Positions 45,709 to 55,221 of a DNA stretch of 64,000 nucleotides are shown piece by piece. The notes beneath the pieces were generated by a model. The model searched no databases. It saw only the letters and a list, made by a program, of their open reading frames with translations, and was not told where the DNA came from. The stretch's first letter is position 1. Each line of letters starts with the position of its first letter. The DNA comes from Knoellia sp031844405 (GTDB lineage: Bacteria > Actinomycetota > Actinomycetes > Actinomycetales > Dermatophilaceae), in the NCBI GenBank assembly GCA_031844405.1, contig JAUZVC010000003.1, forward strand, positions 496,001 to 560,000, read 5' to 3'. The translations under genes and the position numbers were made by a program.

Positions 45709-46965
45709 GTGCGCGTGACCCCGGAGCCCGAACCCGCACAGCCACCGGCCGACGCCCACCCCACCCTGCTCGTCACCCTCACCGGTGACGACCGCCCGGG
45801 CGTGACGAGCGCGCTCTTCGACGCCGTCGCCCCCACCGGTGCGGTGGTCCTCGACCTCGAGCAGGTGCTCGTCCGGGGACAGCTCACCTTGGCCGCCCTG
45901 CTGCGGCCGGTCGGTGACGTGGCCGAGCTGGAGCCGGTCGTCCGCGGTGTCGCCGACCGGCTCGGCCTCGCCGTCCACGTCGTCGAGGGTCGCGGCGACA
46001 CCCGACGCCGTCCGACGGGCCGGGCCGCGGTCGTCGTCCTCGGGGCGCCGCTGCTGGCGGGAGGGGTCGCCGCGGTGTCACGCTCGATCGCCGCGCACGG
46101 CGCGAACATCGACCGCATCCGCCGGCTCTCGCGCTATCCCGTGACGACCCTCGAGCTCGACGTCAGCGGCGCCGACCTCACCGCGCTCCGGCGCGAGCTC
46201 GCCCTCGTCGCCGCGCACGAGAAGGTCGACATCGCCGTCTCACCGTCGGGCCTCGCCCGTCGCGGCCGCCGGCTCGTCGTCATGGACGTCGACTCCACGC
46301 TCATCCAGGACGAGGTCATCGAGCTGCTGGCCCGGCACGCCGGCCGCGAGAAGGAGGTCGCCGCCGTCACCGAGCGCGCGATGGCCGGGGAGCTCGACTT
46401 CGCCGAGAGCCTGCACGCCCGGGTCGCCACGCTCGAGGGGCTCGACGCCTCGGTGCTCGGCGCGGTCCGCGACGCCGTGCGGCTCACCCCCGGTGCGCGC
46501 ACCCTCGTCCGGACGCTCAAGCGACTGGGCTTCACCGTCGCGCTCGTGTCCGGTGGCTTCATCGAGATCGTCCAGCCCATCGCCGACGAGCTCGACATCG
46601 ACCACGCCCGCGCCAACCGCCTCGAGATCGTGGACGGACGACTGACCGGGCGGGTCCTCGGCGACGTCGTCGACCGTCAGGGCAAGGCCGCCGCGCTGCG
46701 CGAGTTCGCCGAGCTCGCCGGGCTGCCGCTCGCCCGCACGGTCGCCATCGGCGACGGCGCCAACGACCTCGACATGCTCGCCACGGCCGGGTTGGGCATC
46801 GCCTTCAACGCCAAGCCCGTCGTGCGCGAGCAGGCCGACACCGCCGTCAACGTCCCCTACCTGGATGCCGTCCTCCACCTGCTCGGGATCACCCGCGAGG
46901 AGATCGAGGAGGCCGACGACGCCGACGGCACCCCGACGCCCGCGCCTGCGACCCCGCACGACTGA
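45709..46965 (+). CDS. serB: Phosphoserine phosphatase with ACT-like N-terminal domain
   Basis: 418 aa (GTG at 45709 or 45715). The N-terminal half has two ACT-like units (LLVTLTGDDRPGVTSALFDAVAP; VVVLGAPLLAGGVAAVSRSIAAHGANIDRIRRLS). The HAD phosphatase has the nucleophile loop MDVDSTL (Asp193, Asp195), LVSGGFIEI and IGDGANDLDM. It makes serine from phosphoserine and may be feedback-regulated by serine through ACT. Confidence 0.95.
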   Translation: MRVTPEPEPAQPPADAHPTLLVTLTGDDRPGVTSALFDAVAPTGAVVLDLEQVLVRGQLTLAALLRPVGDVAELEPVVRGVADRLGLAVHVVEGRGDTRRRPTGRAAVVVLGAPLLAGGVAAVSRSIAAHGANIDRIRRLSRYPVTTLELDVSGADLTALRRELALVAAHEKVDIAVSPSGLARRGRRLVVMDVDSTLIQDEVIELLARHAGREKEVAAVTERAMAGELDFAESLHARVATLEGLDASVLGAVRDAVRLTPGARTLVRTLKRLGFTVALVSGGFIEIVQPIADELDIDHARANRLEIVDGRLTGRVLGDVVDRQGKAAALREFAELAGLPLARTVAIGDGANDLDMLATAGLGIAFNAKPVVREQADTAVNVPYLDAVLHLLGITREEIEEADDADGTPTPAPATPHD

Positions 46966-46984
46966 CACCTCGTAGGCTGGCCCA

Positions 46985-47845
46985 ATGCCCCGCTACCCGT
47001 CCGCAACACCGACGCTCTTCATCATCGGGGGCGCAGAGGACCGCGTCGGCCGGGCCGCCCTCCTGAGGCGCTTCGTGCGGATCTCGGGGGGACGCAGGGC
47101 CCGTCTCGTCGTCATCCCGACGGCGTCCTCCTTCCAGGACGAGGTCGTCGCCTCCTACACCGAGGTCTTCACCCGGTTCGGGGTCGAGAGCGTCGAGGTG
47201 GTCAACCCGCAGTCGCGGCGCGACGCCCAGGACGCCGACGCCGTCGCCCGCGTCGACAACGCAACGGGAGTGTTCATGAGTGGCGGGTCGCAGCTGCGGC
47301 TCTCGCAGTTCTTCCCCGGCACCCCGCTCGGTGACGCGCTGCACCGCGCGCACGCCCGCGGCACCGTCGTCGCCGGCACGTCCGCCGGCGCGTCGATCAT
47401 GAGCGAGTTCATGATCTCGATGGGCGACGAGGGCATCACGCCCGTCCAGCGCGCCAGCCAGATCAGCGCCGGGCTGGGTCTGCTCAAGGGCGTCATCGTC
47501 GACCAGCACTTCGCCCAGAGGTCGCGCTACGGTCGGCTCATGTCCGTCGTCGCCTCGTCGCCGAGCCTGTTGGGGATCGGCATCGACGAGGACACCGCCG
47601 TCGAGGTCGTCGACGGAGCGCGCTTCACCGTGCACGGCCGCGGGGGCGTCACGGTCATCGACTGCCGCGACGTCATCACCGACGCACCCGACGCGCGGCG
47701 CGGGGCACCACTGCTCGTCTCGGGGGCCGTGATCCACAACCTTCCGGCGGGGGCCACCTTCGACCTGGCCACGGCCACGCTCGTCGAGTTCGTCGAGCAG
47801 CACCCCGACGTCGGCGCGTCGCTCGCCGCCAGCTCCACCGCCTGA
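46985..47845 (+). CDS. cphB: Cyanophycinase
   Basis: 286 aa class I glutamine-amidotransferase-like serine protease. The nucleophile elbow is GTSAGASIMS and the family blocks are FIIGGAEDR, GVFMSGGSQLRLSQFF and VDQHFAQRSRYGRL. It cuts cyanophycin (multi-L-arginyl-poly-Asp) into beta-Asp-Arg dipeptides. It is immediately upstream of cphA (60 bases), so storage and use are co-expressed. Confidence 0.94.
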   Translation: MPRYPSATPTLFIIGGAEDRVGRAALLRRFVRISGGRRARLVVIPTASSFQDEVVASYTEVFTRFGVESVEVVNPQSRRDAQDADAVARVDNATGVFMSGGSQLRLSQFFPGTPLGDALHRAHARGTVVAGTSAGASIMSEFMISMGDEGITPVQRASQISAGLGLLKGVIVDQHFAQRSRYGRLMSVVASSPSLLGIGIDEDTAVEVVDGARFTVHGRGGVTVIDCRDVITDAPDARRGAPLLVSGAVIHNLPAGATFDLATATLVEFVEQHPDVGASLAASSTA

Positions 47846-47905
47846 CCGCCCCCACAGCCTCACACCCGACCGCAAGGACCACCCACCCGACCCCCGAGGA
47901 GTCCG

Positions 47906-50800
47906 ATGTCCGAGGACCGCCCGACCCCCACCGGCCCGGCCGCACCCGAGCTCACCATCGTCGAGTCCCGTGTCTATCGCGGCGGCAACGTCTGGTCCTA
48001 TGACCCGGCGATCCACCTCGTCGTCGACCTCGGCATCCTCGAGCAGTACCCGACGAACCTCGTCGAGGGCTTCACCGACCGGCTCGTCGAGCTCCTCCCG
48101 GGCCTCGAGAACCACACGTGCTCGCGCGGGGTCAAGGGCGGCTTCGTCGAGCGCATGCGCGAGGGCACGTGGCTCGGCCACGTGAGCGAGCACATCGCTC
48201 TCCAGCTCCAGCAGGAGGCGGGGCACGACCAGCGTCGCGGCAAGACGCGCCAGGTCAAGGGCGTGCCCGGTCGCTACAACGTCATCTACGGCTACTCGGA
48301 CGAGGGTGTGGGCCTCGCCGCGGGACAGCTCGCGGTGCGGCTCGTCAACCACCTCGTGCAGGAGGAGGAGGGCTTCGACTTCGACGAGGCGCTGGAGACG
48401 TTCCTCAAGCGCGCCGAGCGGACCGCCTTTGGCCCGTCGACGGCCGCCATCCTCGAGGAGGCGGTGAGCCGCGACATCCCCTACATCCGGCTCAACAGCG
48501 CGAGCCTCGTCCAGCTCGGGCAGGGCGTCCACGCGCAGCGCATCCGGGCGACGATGACCTCGAAGACCGGTGCCCTCGCCGTCGACATCGCCTCGGACAA
48601 GGACCTCACGACCAAGCTCCTCGGCTCGGCCGGGCTCCCCGTGCCCAAGCAGGAGACGGTGCGCGGTCCCAACGACGCCGTCGCGGCCGCGCGCAAGATC
48701 GGCTTCCCCGTCGTCGTCAAGCCGCTCGACGGCAACCACGGCCGCGGCGTGTGCCTCGACCTCAAGAGCGACGACGAGGTGCGCGAGGCCTTCGAGGTGG
48801 CCCGCGAGCAGTCGCGCCGCGGATATGTCATCGTCGAGTCCTTCGTCACCGGCAAGGACTACCGCTGCCTCATCGTCGGCGGCCGGATGCAGGCGATCGC
48901 CGAGCGCGTCCCCGCCCATGTCGTCGGCGACGGCGAGCACACCGTGGCCGAGCTCGTCGACATCACGAACTCCGACCCGCGCCGTGGCGTCGGCCACGAG
49001 AAGGTCCTCACCCGGATCAAGGTCGACCGGGCGGCCGAGGCGCTCGTCCGCGACCAGGGCTTCGAGATGGACGCGGTTCCCCCACAGGGCACCATGGTCA
49101 AGCTCGCCCTCACCGGCAACATGTCGACCGGCGGCATCTCGGTCGACCGGACCTTCGACGCCCACCCCGACAACGTCGAGATCGCCGAGGAGGCGGCCCG
49201 CATGGTCGGGCTCGACGTCGCCGGCATCGACTTCATCTGTCCCGACATCGCCTCCCCCGTGCGCGAGACCGGCGGCGCCATCTGCGAGGTCAACGCCGCC
49301 CCCGGGTTCCGGATGCACACCCACCCGACGATCGGCGAGCCGCAGTTCATCGCCAAGCCCGTCGTCGACCTCCTCTTCCCGCCCGGTGCGCCCTCACGCG
49401 TCCCGATCGTCGCGGTCACCGGCACCAACGGCAAGACGACGACGTCCCGGATGATCGCCCACATCATGAAGGGCGTCGGCCGTAAGGTCGGCATGACGTC
49501 GACGGACGGCATCGTCGTCGACGAGCGGCTCGTCTTCAAGGCCGACGCCTCCGGCCCGAAGTCCGCCCGCATGGTCCTCCAGAACCCGCGCGTCGACTTC
49601 GCCGTCATGGAGGTCGCCCGCGGGGGCATCCTGCGCGAGGGCCTCGGCTACGACCGCAACGACGTCGCCGTCGTCACCAACATCGCACCCGACCACCTCG
49701 GCCTGCGGGGCATCGACACCATCGAGCAGCTCGCCGACGTCAAGGCTGTCATCGTCGAGGCGGTGCCGCGCAACGGTTTTGCGGTCCTCAACGCCGACGA
49801 CAAGCTCGTCCGCAAGATGCGGCGCAAGTGCTCCGGCTCGATCGTCTGGTTCACGATGTCCGCGCCGGGCACGCCCGTGCGCGACTTCGTCGACGACCAC
49901 TGCCGCCGCGGCGGTCGCGCGGTCGTCCTCGAGCCGTCGGACAAGGGCGACATGATCGTCATCCGCCACGGCCGCCGGGCGATGCAGCTCGCCTGGACCC
50001 ACCTCCTGCCGGCGACGTTCGGCGGCACGGCGATGTTCAACGTCGCCAACGCCATGGCAGCCGCGGGTGCGGCCTTCGCCGTCGGCACCGGCCTGCACGA
50101 GATCCGCCAGGGTCTGCGGACCTTCTCGACGAGCTACTACCTCTCCCCCGGCCGCATGAACCAGGTCAACGTCAACAACATCGACGTCATCGTCGACTAC
50201 TGCCACAACGCTCCCGGCATGAAGGTCCTCGGCGAGTTCGTCGAGCGCTACGCGGACGCCAAGGCCGGCTCGAGCGACCTCGGCAAGATCTCGCGGCTCG
50301 GTGTCATCGCCACCGCCGGTGACCGGCGCGACGAGGACATGCGCGAGCTCGGCACCCTCGCCGCACAGCACTTCGACGTCATCGTCGTGCGCGAGGACGA
50401 GCGGCTGCGCGGCCGCAAGCCCGGCGAGACGGCCGGTCACGTGGCCGAGGGCGCCAAGGCCGCGATGGCCGAGGGCGCGCGCTGCCGCCAGGTGGAGATC
50501 GTCACCGACGAGCTCTCCGCCGTCCGTCACGTCATGGCCCGCGCCAACCCGGGCGACATCGTCGTCGTCTGCGTCGACCAGCACGGCGTCGTCATGAACG
50601 AGCTCGAGACGATGACGAAGCAGGCCCAGCCCGGCACCCGCACCGCCGACTCGCTCGCCGACCCCGACCTCGACCCGAGCACCCTCTCGGCCGAGGCGCA
50701 GGTCAGCGGCGAGGAGGCCACCGACCAGGACCTCGCCGACCACGACCTCGGAGAGGTCGACCCCGAAGCGGCGGCCCACGCAGGCTCGACCACGCAGTGA
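47906..50800 (+). CDS. cphA: Cyanophycin synthetase
   Basis: 964 aa, longer than typical CphA1 (about 870-910) because of a Pro/Asp-rich C-terminal tail. Domains: N-terminal domain (1-160, ESRVYRGGNVWSYDPAIHLVVDLG), ATP-grasp (about 220-480, FPVVVKPLDGNHGRGVC; ICEVNAAPGFRMH) and Mur-ligase-like domain with P-loop GTNGKTTTS at about 505. It polymerises Asp and Arg using two ATP sites. GAGGAG lies eight bases before the ATG. It is convergent with a CphA-related Mur ligase. Confidence 0.96.
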   Translation: MSEDRPTPTGPAAPELTIVESRVYRGGNVWSYDPAIHLVVDLGILEQYPTNLVEGFTDRLVELLPGLENHTCSRGVKGGFVERMREGTWLGHVSEHIALQLQQEAGHDQRRGKTRQVKGVPGRYNVIYGYSDEGVGLAAGQLAVRLVNHLVQEEEGFDFDEALETFLKRAERTAFGPSTAAILEEAVSRDIPYIRLNSASLVQLGQGVHAQRIRATMTSKTGALAVDIASDKDLTTKLLGSAGLPVPKQETVRGPNDAVAAARKIGFPVVVKPLDGNHGRGVCLDLKSDDEVREAFEVAREQSRRGYVIVESFVTGKDYRCLIVGGRMQAIAERVPAHVVGDGEHTVAELVDITNSDPRRGVGHEKVLTRIKVDRAAEALVRDQGFEMDAVPPQGTMVKLALTGNMSTGGISVDRTFDAHPDNVEIAEEAARMVGLDVAGIDFICPDIASPVRETGGAICEVNAAPGFRMHTHPTIGEPQFIAKPVVDLLFPPGAPSRVPIVAVTGTNGKTTTSRMIAHIMKGVGRKVGMTSTDGIVVDERLVFKADASGPKSARMVLQNPRVDFAVMEVARGGILREGLGYDRNDVAVVTNIAPDHLGLRGIDTIEQLADVKAVIVEAVPRNGFAVLNADDKLVRKMRRKCSGSIVWFTMSAPGTPVRDFVDDHCRRGGRAVVLEPSDKGDMIVIRHGRRAMQLAWTHLLPATFGGTAMFNVANAMAAAGAAFAVGTGLHEIRQGLRTFSTSYYLSPGRMNQVNVNNIDVIVDYCHNAPGMKVLGEFVERYADAKAGSSDLGKISRLGVIATAGDRRDEDMRELGTLAAQHFDVIVVREDERLRGRKPGETAGHVAEGAKAAMAEGARCRQVEIVTDELSAVRHVMARANPGDIVVVCVDQHGVVMNELETMTKQAQPGTRTADSLADPDLDPSTLSAEAQVSGEEATDQDLADHDLGEVDPEAAAHAGSTTQ

Positions 50801-50810
50801 CCAGGGAGAC

Positions 50811-50836
50811 CGCCCGACCCGCTCGCGGGTCGGGCG
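50811..50836. terminator. Bidirectional terminator hairpin between cphA and the Mur ligase
   Basis: CGCCCGACCCGC (50811-50822) and its complement (50825-50836) form an 11-12 bp GC stem with a tiny loop, centred between two convergent stop codons. It is followed by ACTCTCG, a weak pyrimidine stretch. Confidence 0.75.
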
Positions 50837-50875
50837 ACTCTCGCCGTCATCCGGCGGCGGGAGACGACATGGGCG

Positions 50876-53080
50876 TCACCTCACGCCCTGCTCCAGCTCC
50901 TTCGCGTATGCCGTGAGCGAGCGCCGGTAGCGCAGCACGTCCTCGTCGGTGCTCGCCTGAGCGACGACCGACAGCAGCCCGCCGAGCGCGTCGGCCGACC
51001 GACCCGCCGAGTGCAGGGCGAGGGCGCGGAAGGCGGCGACGCCGACCGACTCGGGACGGTCGGCGGCGAGCTCGTCGAGCAGGCGCACGGCCTCCTCGTG
51101 CTCGCCGACGTTGCGCAGCGAGGACGCGAGCTGGATGACGGCCCGGTGGTGGAAGGGCTCACGCAGACCGATGTCGAGCGCCTCGCGGTAGAGCTCGACG
51201 GCCCGCTGCTCCTGCCCGGCCGAGTCGAAGGTGCCGGCGTACTCGTAGGTGATCCGAGCGTCGCCGGGGTAGGCCGCGTGCAGGCGCGCAGCGGTCTCGA
51301 TGCGCCGGTCCGCGTCCTCGTCGGCCCAGAGCTCGGCGATGGCCTCCTCGGCCTCGTGCTCACCGCGGGAGGCGATGACCTTGCGGCGGATGTCCGCCGC
51401 GTCGTCGGCGACCGCACCGACCTCGGCGAGCCAGTCGTAGATCGCCTGCCGCTCGGCATGGCACATGATCGCGACGACGTCACCGTCGTGCGCGGCCTCG
51501 ACGAGCGCCTGCAGCCCGGCGAGCTCGGTCGTGTAGGACGCGATGTCGGCCACTCCCGCCTGCTGCAGCCCGATCCGGAGGTGGCTCTCGAGCTCCTCCA
51601 TCGAGCGGCCGCGCAGGTAGTGCGCCTTGTGCGCGGCGACGACGTGGTCGGCCCGGTGCCCCGCGATCTCGCCGAGGTTCTCGAGGATCTCGTCGGTGCG
51701 GTCGCCGGCGGCGCCGAGGCCCAGGTGGATCCGCGAGCCGGGCGCCACGAGCCCCTCGGCGACGTCCATGAGCGCCTCGAGCCCGGCCTCGTTGTGCGCG
51801 AGGTCGACGACGACGGTGCACTGGCCGCCGAGCCCAGCCGTCGCCGTGTAGGTGTTCATGCGGCCCGGGTTGAGCGACGCGTCGGGACGGAAAGAGCGCA
51901 GGCCCTCGACGACCGCGTCGCGGTCGATGCCGAGCCCGAGCGCGGCCGCAGCCGCGGCGAGGACGTTGGCGACGTTGTGCCGCGACAGGCCGCTGATCGT
52001 CATCGGGATGTCGACGATCGGGACGAGACGGTCCGGCATACCGGATTCGCTGAGCACGGTGACGTGGTCGTCGAGGACGGTGATCGCCCGTCCCCCGGCA
52101 CCGAGCGACTCACGGATCGCCGGCGAGTTCGGGTCGAGCGTGAAGACCCACGGCTTCGCGGGAGAGCCGGTGCGCATCGCCCAGACGCGGGGGTCGTCGC
52201 CGTTGAGGACGGTCCACCCCTCGGGGCGCGTGGCGCGCGTGATGATCGCCTTGACCTCGGCGAGCTGGTCGACGGTGTCGACGCCGTGGAGGCCGAGGTG
52301 GTCGGCCGAGACGTTGGTGACCACGGAGACGTCGTTGTGCGACACCCCGAGGCCCTTGAGGAGCATGCCGCCGCGCGCGGTCTCGAGGATGCCGATCTCG
52401 ACGCCGGGCGCACCCAGCACGCCGCGGGCACCGGCCGGTCCGGAGAAGTCGCCCGCCTCGACCATCTCGCCGTGGTCGACGACGCCGTCCGTCGAGCTCC
52501 ACGCCGTGTGCTTGCCGGCCGTCATGGCGATGTGCGCGAGCAGGCGGGTCGTCGACGTCTTGCCGTTGGTGCCGGTCACCGACGCCACGGGGATCCGGGG
52601 CGTGACGATCCGCGGCGGCGGGCCGTCCGGCGCGGACCGGACGAGCTCGGCCTGCTGCTCGACGACATCGTCACCGCGCAGCCACGCCTCGAGCACCGGT
52701 GCCACGGACTCGCCGAGGGCCTGCGCCGAGCCGCGCCGGCGCCAGACGAACGACACGACGACGACCGACAGCTCGGTGCCGGGCCGCGACCGGACGCCGA
52801 GCCGGCTCGTGCCCGACGCGCGGGACACCTGCCGCACAGCGCGTTCGGCCAGTCGCGCGACGACCCGCTGACGCTGCTCGGTGTGCGGGTCGCCCACCTG
52901 GGCGCCGCCGAGTCCCGCCGTGCGCGCGACGTCGCCGATCGTCTCGCGGTCGGCGTCGACGTATGCCGTGAGGTCGAGCGTGACCTTGACCGCCGGCCTC
53001 GGGAAGTAGAGGTTGGGCCCCTCGAGGACCCGGACCTCGGTCGCGGTCACGGCAGGTGCGGTGTGCAGGTCGCTGGTCAC
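50876..53080 (-). CDS. CphA-related Mur-ligase family protein with C-terminal TPR repeats
   Basis: 734 aa. Residues 14-40 (EVRVLEGPNLYFPRPAVKVTLDL) echo the N-terminus of CphA. The Mur ligase P-loop GTNGKTSTTRLL is at about 170-180, followed by ETARGGMLLKGLG, TNVSADHLGLHGVDT, SRHNVANVLAAAAAALGL and NPGRMNTYTATAGLGG...VVDLAHNEAGLEALM, all parallel to CphA's Mur domain. The ATP-grasp domain of CphA is absent. The last 175 residues form TPR-like helix pairs (RITYEYAGTFDSAGQEQRAVELYREALDIG). It may ligate an amino acid in the cyanophycin pathway or scaffold the enzymes; no function is proven. Confidence 0.85.
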   Translation of the reverse strand: MTSDLHTAPAVTATEVRVLEGPNLYFPRPAVKVTLDLTAYVDADRETIGDVARTAGLGGAQVGDPHTEQRQRVVARLAERAVRQVSRASGTSRLGVRSRPGTELSVVVVSFVWRRRGSAQALGESVAPVLEAWLRGDDVVEQQAELVRSAPDGPPPRIVTPRIPVASVTGTNGKTSTTRLLAHIAMTAGKHTAWSSTDGVVDHGEMVEAGDFSGPAGARGVLGAPGVEIGILETARGGMLLKGLGVSHNDVSVVTNVSADHLGLHGVDTVDQLAEVKAIITRATRPEGWTVLNGDDPRVWAMRTGSPAKPWVFTLDPNSPAIRESLGAGGRAITVLDDHVTVLSESGMPDRLVPIVDIPMTISGLSRHNVANVLAAAAAALGLGIDRDAVVEGLRSFRPDASLNPGRMNTYTATAGLGGQCTVVVDLAHNEAGLEALMDVAEGLVAPGSRIHLGLGAAGDRTDEILENLGEIAGHRADHVVAAHKAHYLRGRSMEELESHLRIGLQQAGVADIASYTTELAGLQALVEAAHDGDVVAIMCHAERQAIYDWLAEVGAVADDAADIRRKVIASRGEHEAEEAIAELWADEDADRRIETAARLHAAYPGDARITYEYAGTFDSAGQEQRAVELYREALDIGLREPFHHRAVIQLASSLRNVGEHEEAVRLLDELAADRPESVGVAAFRALALHSAGRSADALGGLLSVVAQASTDEDVLRYRRSLTAYAKELEQGVR

Positions 53081-53107
53081 CCGGCGAGCCTAGTTGTCCT
53101 CCCGGGC

Positions 53108-53866
53108 TCAGATGCCCATCGCGTGGACGCCACCGTCGACGTGGACGATCTCGCCCGTCGTCGCGGGGAACCAGTCGGACAACAGGGCGGCGCAGGCCTT
53201 CGCCGCCGGCACGGCGTCGTTGACGTCCCAGCCCAGGGGTGCCCGTTCGTCCCACGAGTCCTCGAAGGTCTGGAACCCCGGGATCGACTTCGCGGCCGTG
53301 GTCCGGATCGGGCCGGCAGCGACGAGGTTGCAGCGCACGCCCTTGGGACCGAGGTCGCGGGCGAGGTAGCGGTTGGTGGACTCGAAGGCGGCCTTGGCCA
53401 CACCCATCCAGTCGTAGACCGGCCACGCGAACTTGGCGTCGAAGGTCAGTCCGACGACGGCCGAGCCGGGCGCCATGAGCGGGAGCGCCGCGACGGCGAG
53501 CGACTTGAGCGAGTAGGCCGAGGCGTGCATCGCCGTCGACACGTCCTCGAAGGTCCCTTCGAGGAAGTTGAAGGCGCCCTGCGGGGCGAAGCCGATCGAG
53601 TGCAGCACGCCGTCGAGCCCGTCGACGTGCTCGCGCAGCCGCTCGGCGAGGGTGTCGAGGTGCTCGGTGTCGGTGACGTCGAGCTCGACCACCGGCGGCG
53701 TCGTCGGCAGCCGCTTGGCGATCGTCGACGTGATCTTCATCGTCCGCCCGAAGGACGTGAGCACGACCTCGGCACCCTGCTCCTGCGCGAGCTTGGCGAC
53801 GTGGAAGGCGATCGAGGAGTCCATGAGGACCCCCGTGATGAGCAGCTTCTTGCCCTCGAGCAGCAT
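53108..53866 (-). CDS. fabI: Enoyl-ACP reductase FabI/InhA type
   Basis: 252 aa SDR. It has a Gly-rich loop ITGVLMDSSIAFHVAKLAQEQGA, HSIGFAPQGAFN, the catalytic Tyr/Lys region VYDWMGVAKAAFESTNRYLARDLG and DGGVHAMGI. It reduces trans-2-enoyl-ACP with NADH in fatty-acid elongation. It is 37 bases downstream of fabG on the same strand. Confidence 0.95.
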   Translation of the reverse strand: MLLEGKKLLITGVLMDSSIAFHVAKLAQEQGAEVVLTSFGRTMKITSTIAKRLPTTPPVVELDVTDTEHLDTLAERLREHVDGLDGVLHSIGFAPQGAFNFLEGTFEDVSTAMHASAYSLKSLAVAALPLMAPGSAVVGLTFDAKFAWPVYDWMGVAKAAFESTNRYLARDLGPKGVRCNLVAAGPIRTTAAKSIPGFQTFEDSWDERAPLGWDVNDAVPAAKACAALLSDWFPATTGEIVHVDGGVHAMGI

Positions 53867-53903
53867 CGGTGTCGTTCTCCTGGGTGAGGTGGGGTGGAGG
53901 TGG

Positions 53904-54617
53904 TCAGTGGCCCATGCCGAGGCCGCCGTCGACGGGGATCACGGCCCCGGTGACATAGGCGGCGTCGTCGGAGGCGAGGAAGCGGACGACAGCGGCGACC
54001 TCGCTCGCCTGTGCGAAGCGACCTGCCGGTATGCCGGCCTTGTAGGTCTTCTGCGTCTCCGCCGGCAGCGCGGCGGTCATGTCGGTCTCGATGAAGCCGG
54101 GCGCGACGACATTGGCGGTGATGCCGCGACCGCCGAGCTCGCGCGTCACCGACCGGGCGAGACCGACGAGCCCGGCCTTGCTCGCGGCGTAGTTGACCTG
54201 GCCCGGACCTCCGTAGAGACCGACGACGCTGGAGATGAGGATGATCCGGCCGCCACGGGCTTTGATCATGCCGGTGCTCGCCCGGCGGACACACCGGAAC
54301 GTCCCCGCGAGGTTGGTGTCGATGACGGCGTCGAAGTCCTCGTCGCTCATCCGCATGAGCAGTCCGTCCTTGGTGATGCCCGCATTGGCGACGAGCACCT
54401 GGACCGGACCGCCGAAGATCTCCTCCGCCGCGGTGAACGCCGCGTCCACGGAGGCGGTGTCGGTGACGTCGCAGGTCACCGCCTTCAGCCCGTCGGGCGC
54501 CTGTCCGTTGCGGCTCGTCACGACGACGTCGTCCCCGGCGTCGGCGAAGGCCTTGGCGATCGCCAGACCGATTCCTCGGTTGCCCCCGGTGACGAGGACG
54601 TTGCGTGCGTGGCTCAT
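53904..54617 (-). CDS. fabG: 3-oxoacyl-ACP reductase
   Basis: 237 aa from the ATG at 54617. The Rossmann loop TGGNRGIGLAIAKAFADAG, NAGITKDGLLMRM, and the catalytic Ser-Tyr-Lys set in SSVVGLYGGPGQVNYAASKAG are present. RYAPGFIETDM-type and VTGAVIPVDGGLGMGH blocks complete the family. The NADPH-dependent reduction precedes the FabI step. The two genes form a fatty-acid operon. Confidence 0.94.
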   Translation of the reverse strand: MSHARNVLVTGGNRGIGLAIAKAFADAGDDVVVTSRNGQAPDGLKAVTCDVTDTASVDAAFTAAEEIFGGPVQVLVANAGITKDGLLMRMSDEDFDAVIDTNLAGTFRCVRRASTGMIKARGGRIILISSVVGLYGGPGQVNYAASKAGLVGLARSVTRELGGRGITANVVAPGFIETDMTAALPAETQKTYKAGIPAGRFAQASEVAAVVRFLASDDAAYVTGAVIPVDGGLGMGH

Positions 54618-54714
54618 GGCGCACGACGCTAGTGGACTACCGATGGGTAGCCCGCATCGCCTCGACCGGGCGTCCACGCCGCGGCAGGCGCTCAGGAAGC
54701 GGACGTAGAGTGGC

Positions 54715-55014
54715 ATGGTGAGCACGGCCCGTCGACCTGACCCCAGCGTGCAGTCGGTGACGACTGCTCCCCGCAAGGCAGCCGACGACCTCAACGCCCG
54801 CATGAAGCAGTACCTCGTCACGATGGGCATCCGCACGGCCTGCTTCGTCCTCGCGTTCCTCACCTCCGGATGGGTGCGCTGGACGTGCGTCGCGCTCGCC
54901 GTCGTCCTCCCCTACGTCGCGGTCGTCTTCGCCAACGCACGCTCGCCGCGGGCAGCCGGACGGCTCGCAAAGGTGCCCCCGCGCGACCCCCACCGTCGCC
55001 AGATCGACTCGTGA
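54715..55014 (+). CDS. DUF3099 family membrane protein
   Basis: 99 aa. A short N-terminal region is followed by two hydrophobic segments (YLVTMGIRTACFVLAFL; WTCVALAVVLPYVAVVFA) and a basic tail. The pattern RMKQYLVTMGIRTACFVLAF is typical of DUF3099. It is divergent from fabG by 97 bases and coupled to the next gene by GTGA. The function is unknown. Confidence 0.85.
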   Translation: MVSTARRPDPSVQSVTTAPRKAADDLNARMKQYLVTMGIRTACFVLAFLTSGWVRWTCVALAVVLPYVAVVFANARSPRAAGRLAKVPPRDPHRRQIDS

Positions 55015-55211
55015 CCTGCAGCGCCAAGGGCTGCCGCCTCGACGCGGTGTGGGCCCTGCTCTGGAACAACCCGCGGTTGCACACGCCCGAGCGCCGCAAG
55101 GTCTGGCTCGCCTGCGACGAGCACCGCGTCACCCTCGGCGACTTCCTCTCGTTGCGCGGCTTCCTGCGCGAGACCGTGCCTGTCGACGAGATCCCCGCCG
55201 ACGCCGGCTGA
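55011..55211 (+). CDS. Small zinc-ribbon-like hypothetical protein
   Basis: 66 aa from a GTG overlapping the DUF3099 stop. It begins TCSAKGCRLDAVWALLWNNPRLHTPERRKVWLACDEHRVTLGDFL, with three Cys and several His that could bind a metal. The pattern recurs in actinobacterial small proteins. The function is unknown. Confidence 0.75.
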   Translation: MTCSAKGCRLDAVWALLWNNPRLHTPERRKVWLACDEHRVTLGDFLSLRGFLRETVPVDEIPADAG

Positions 55212-55221
55212 CGCCCTCGGG

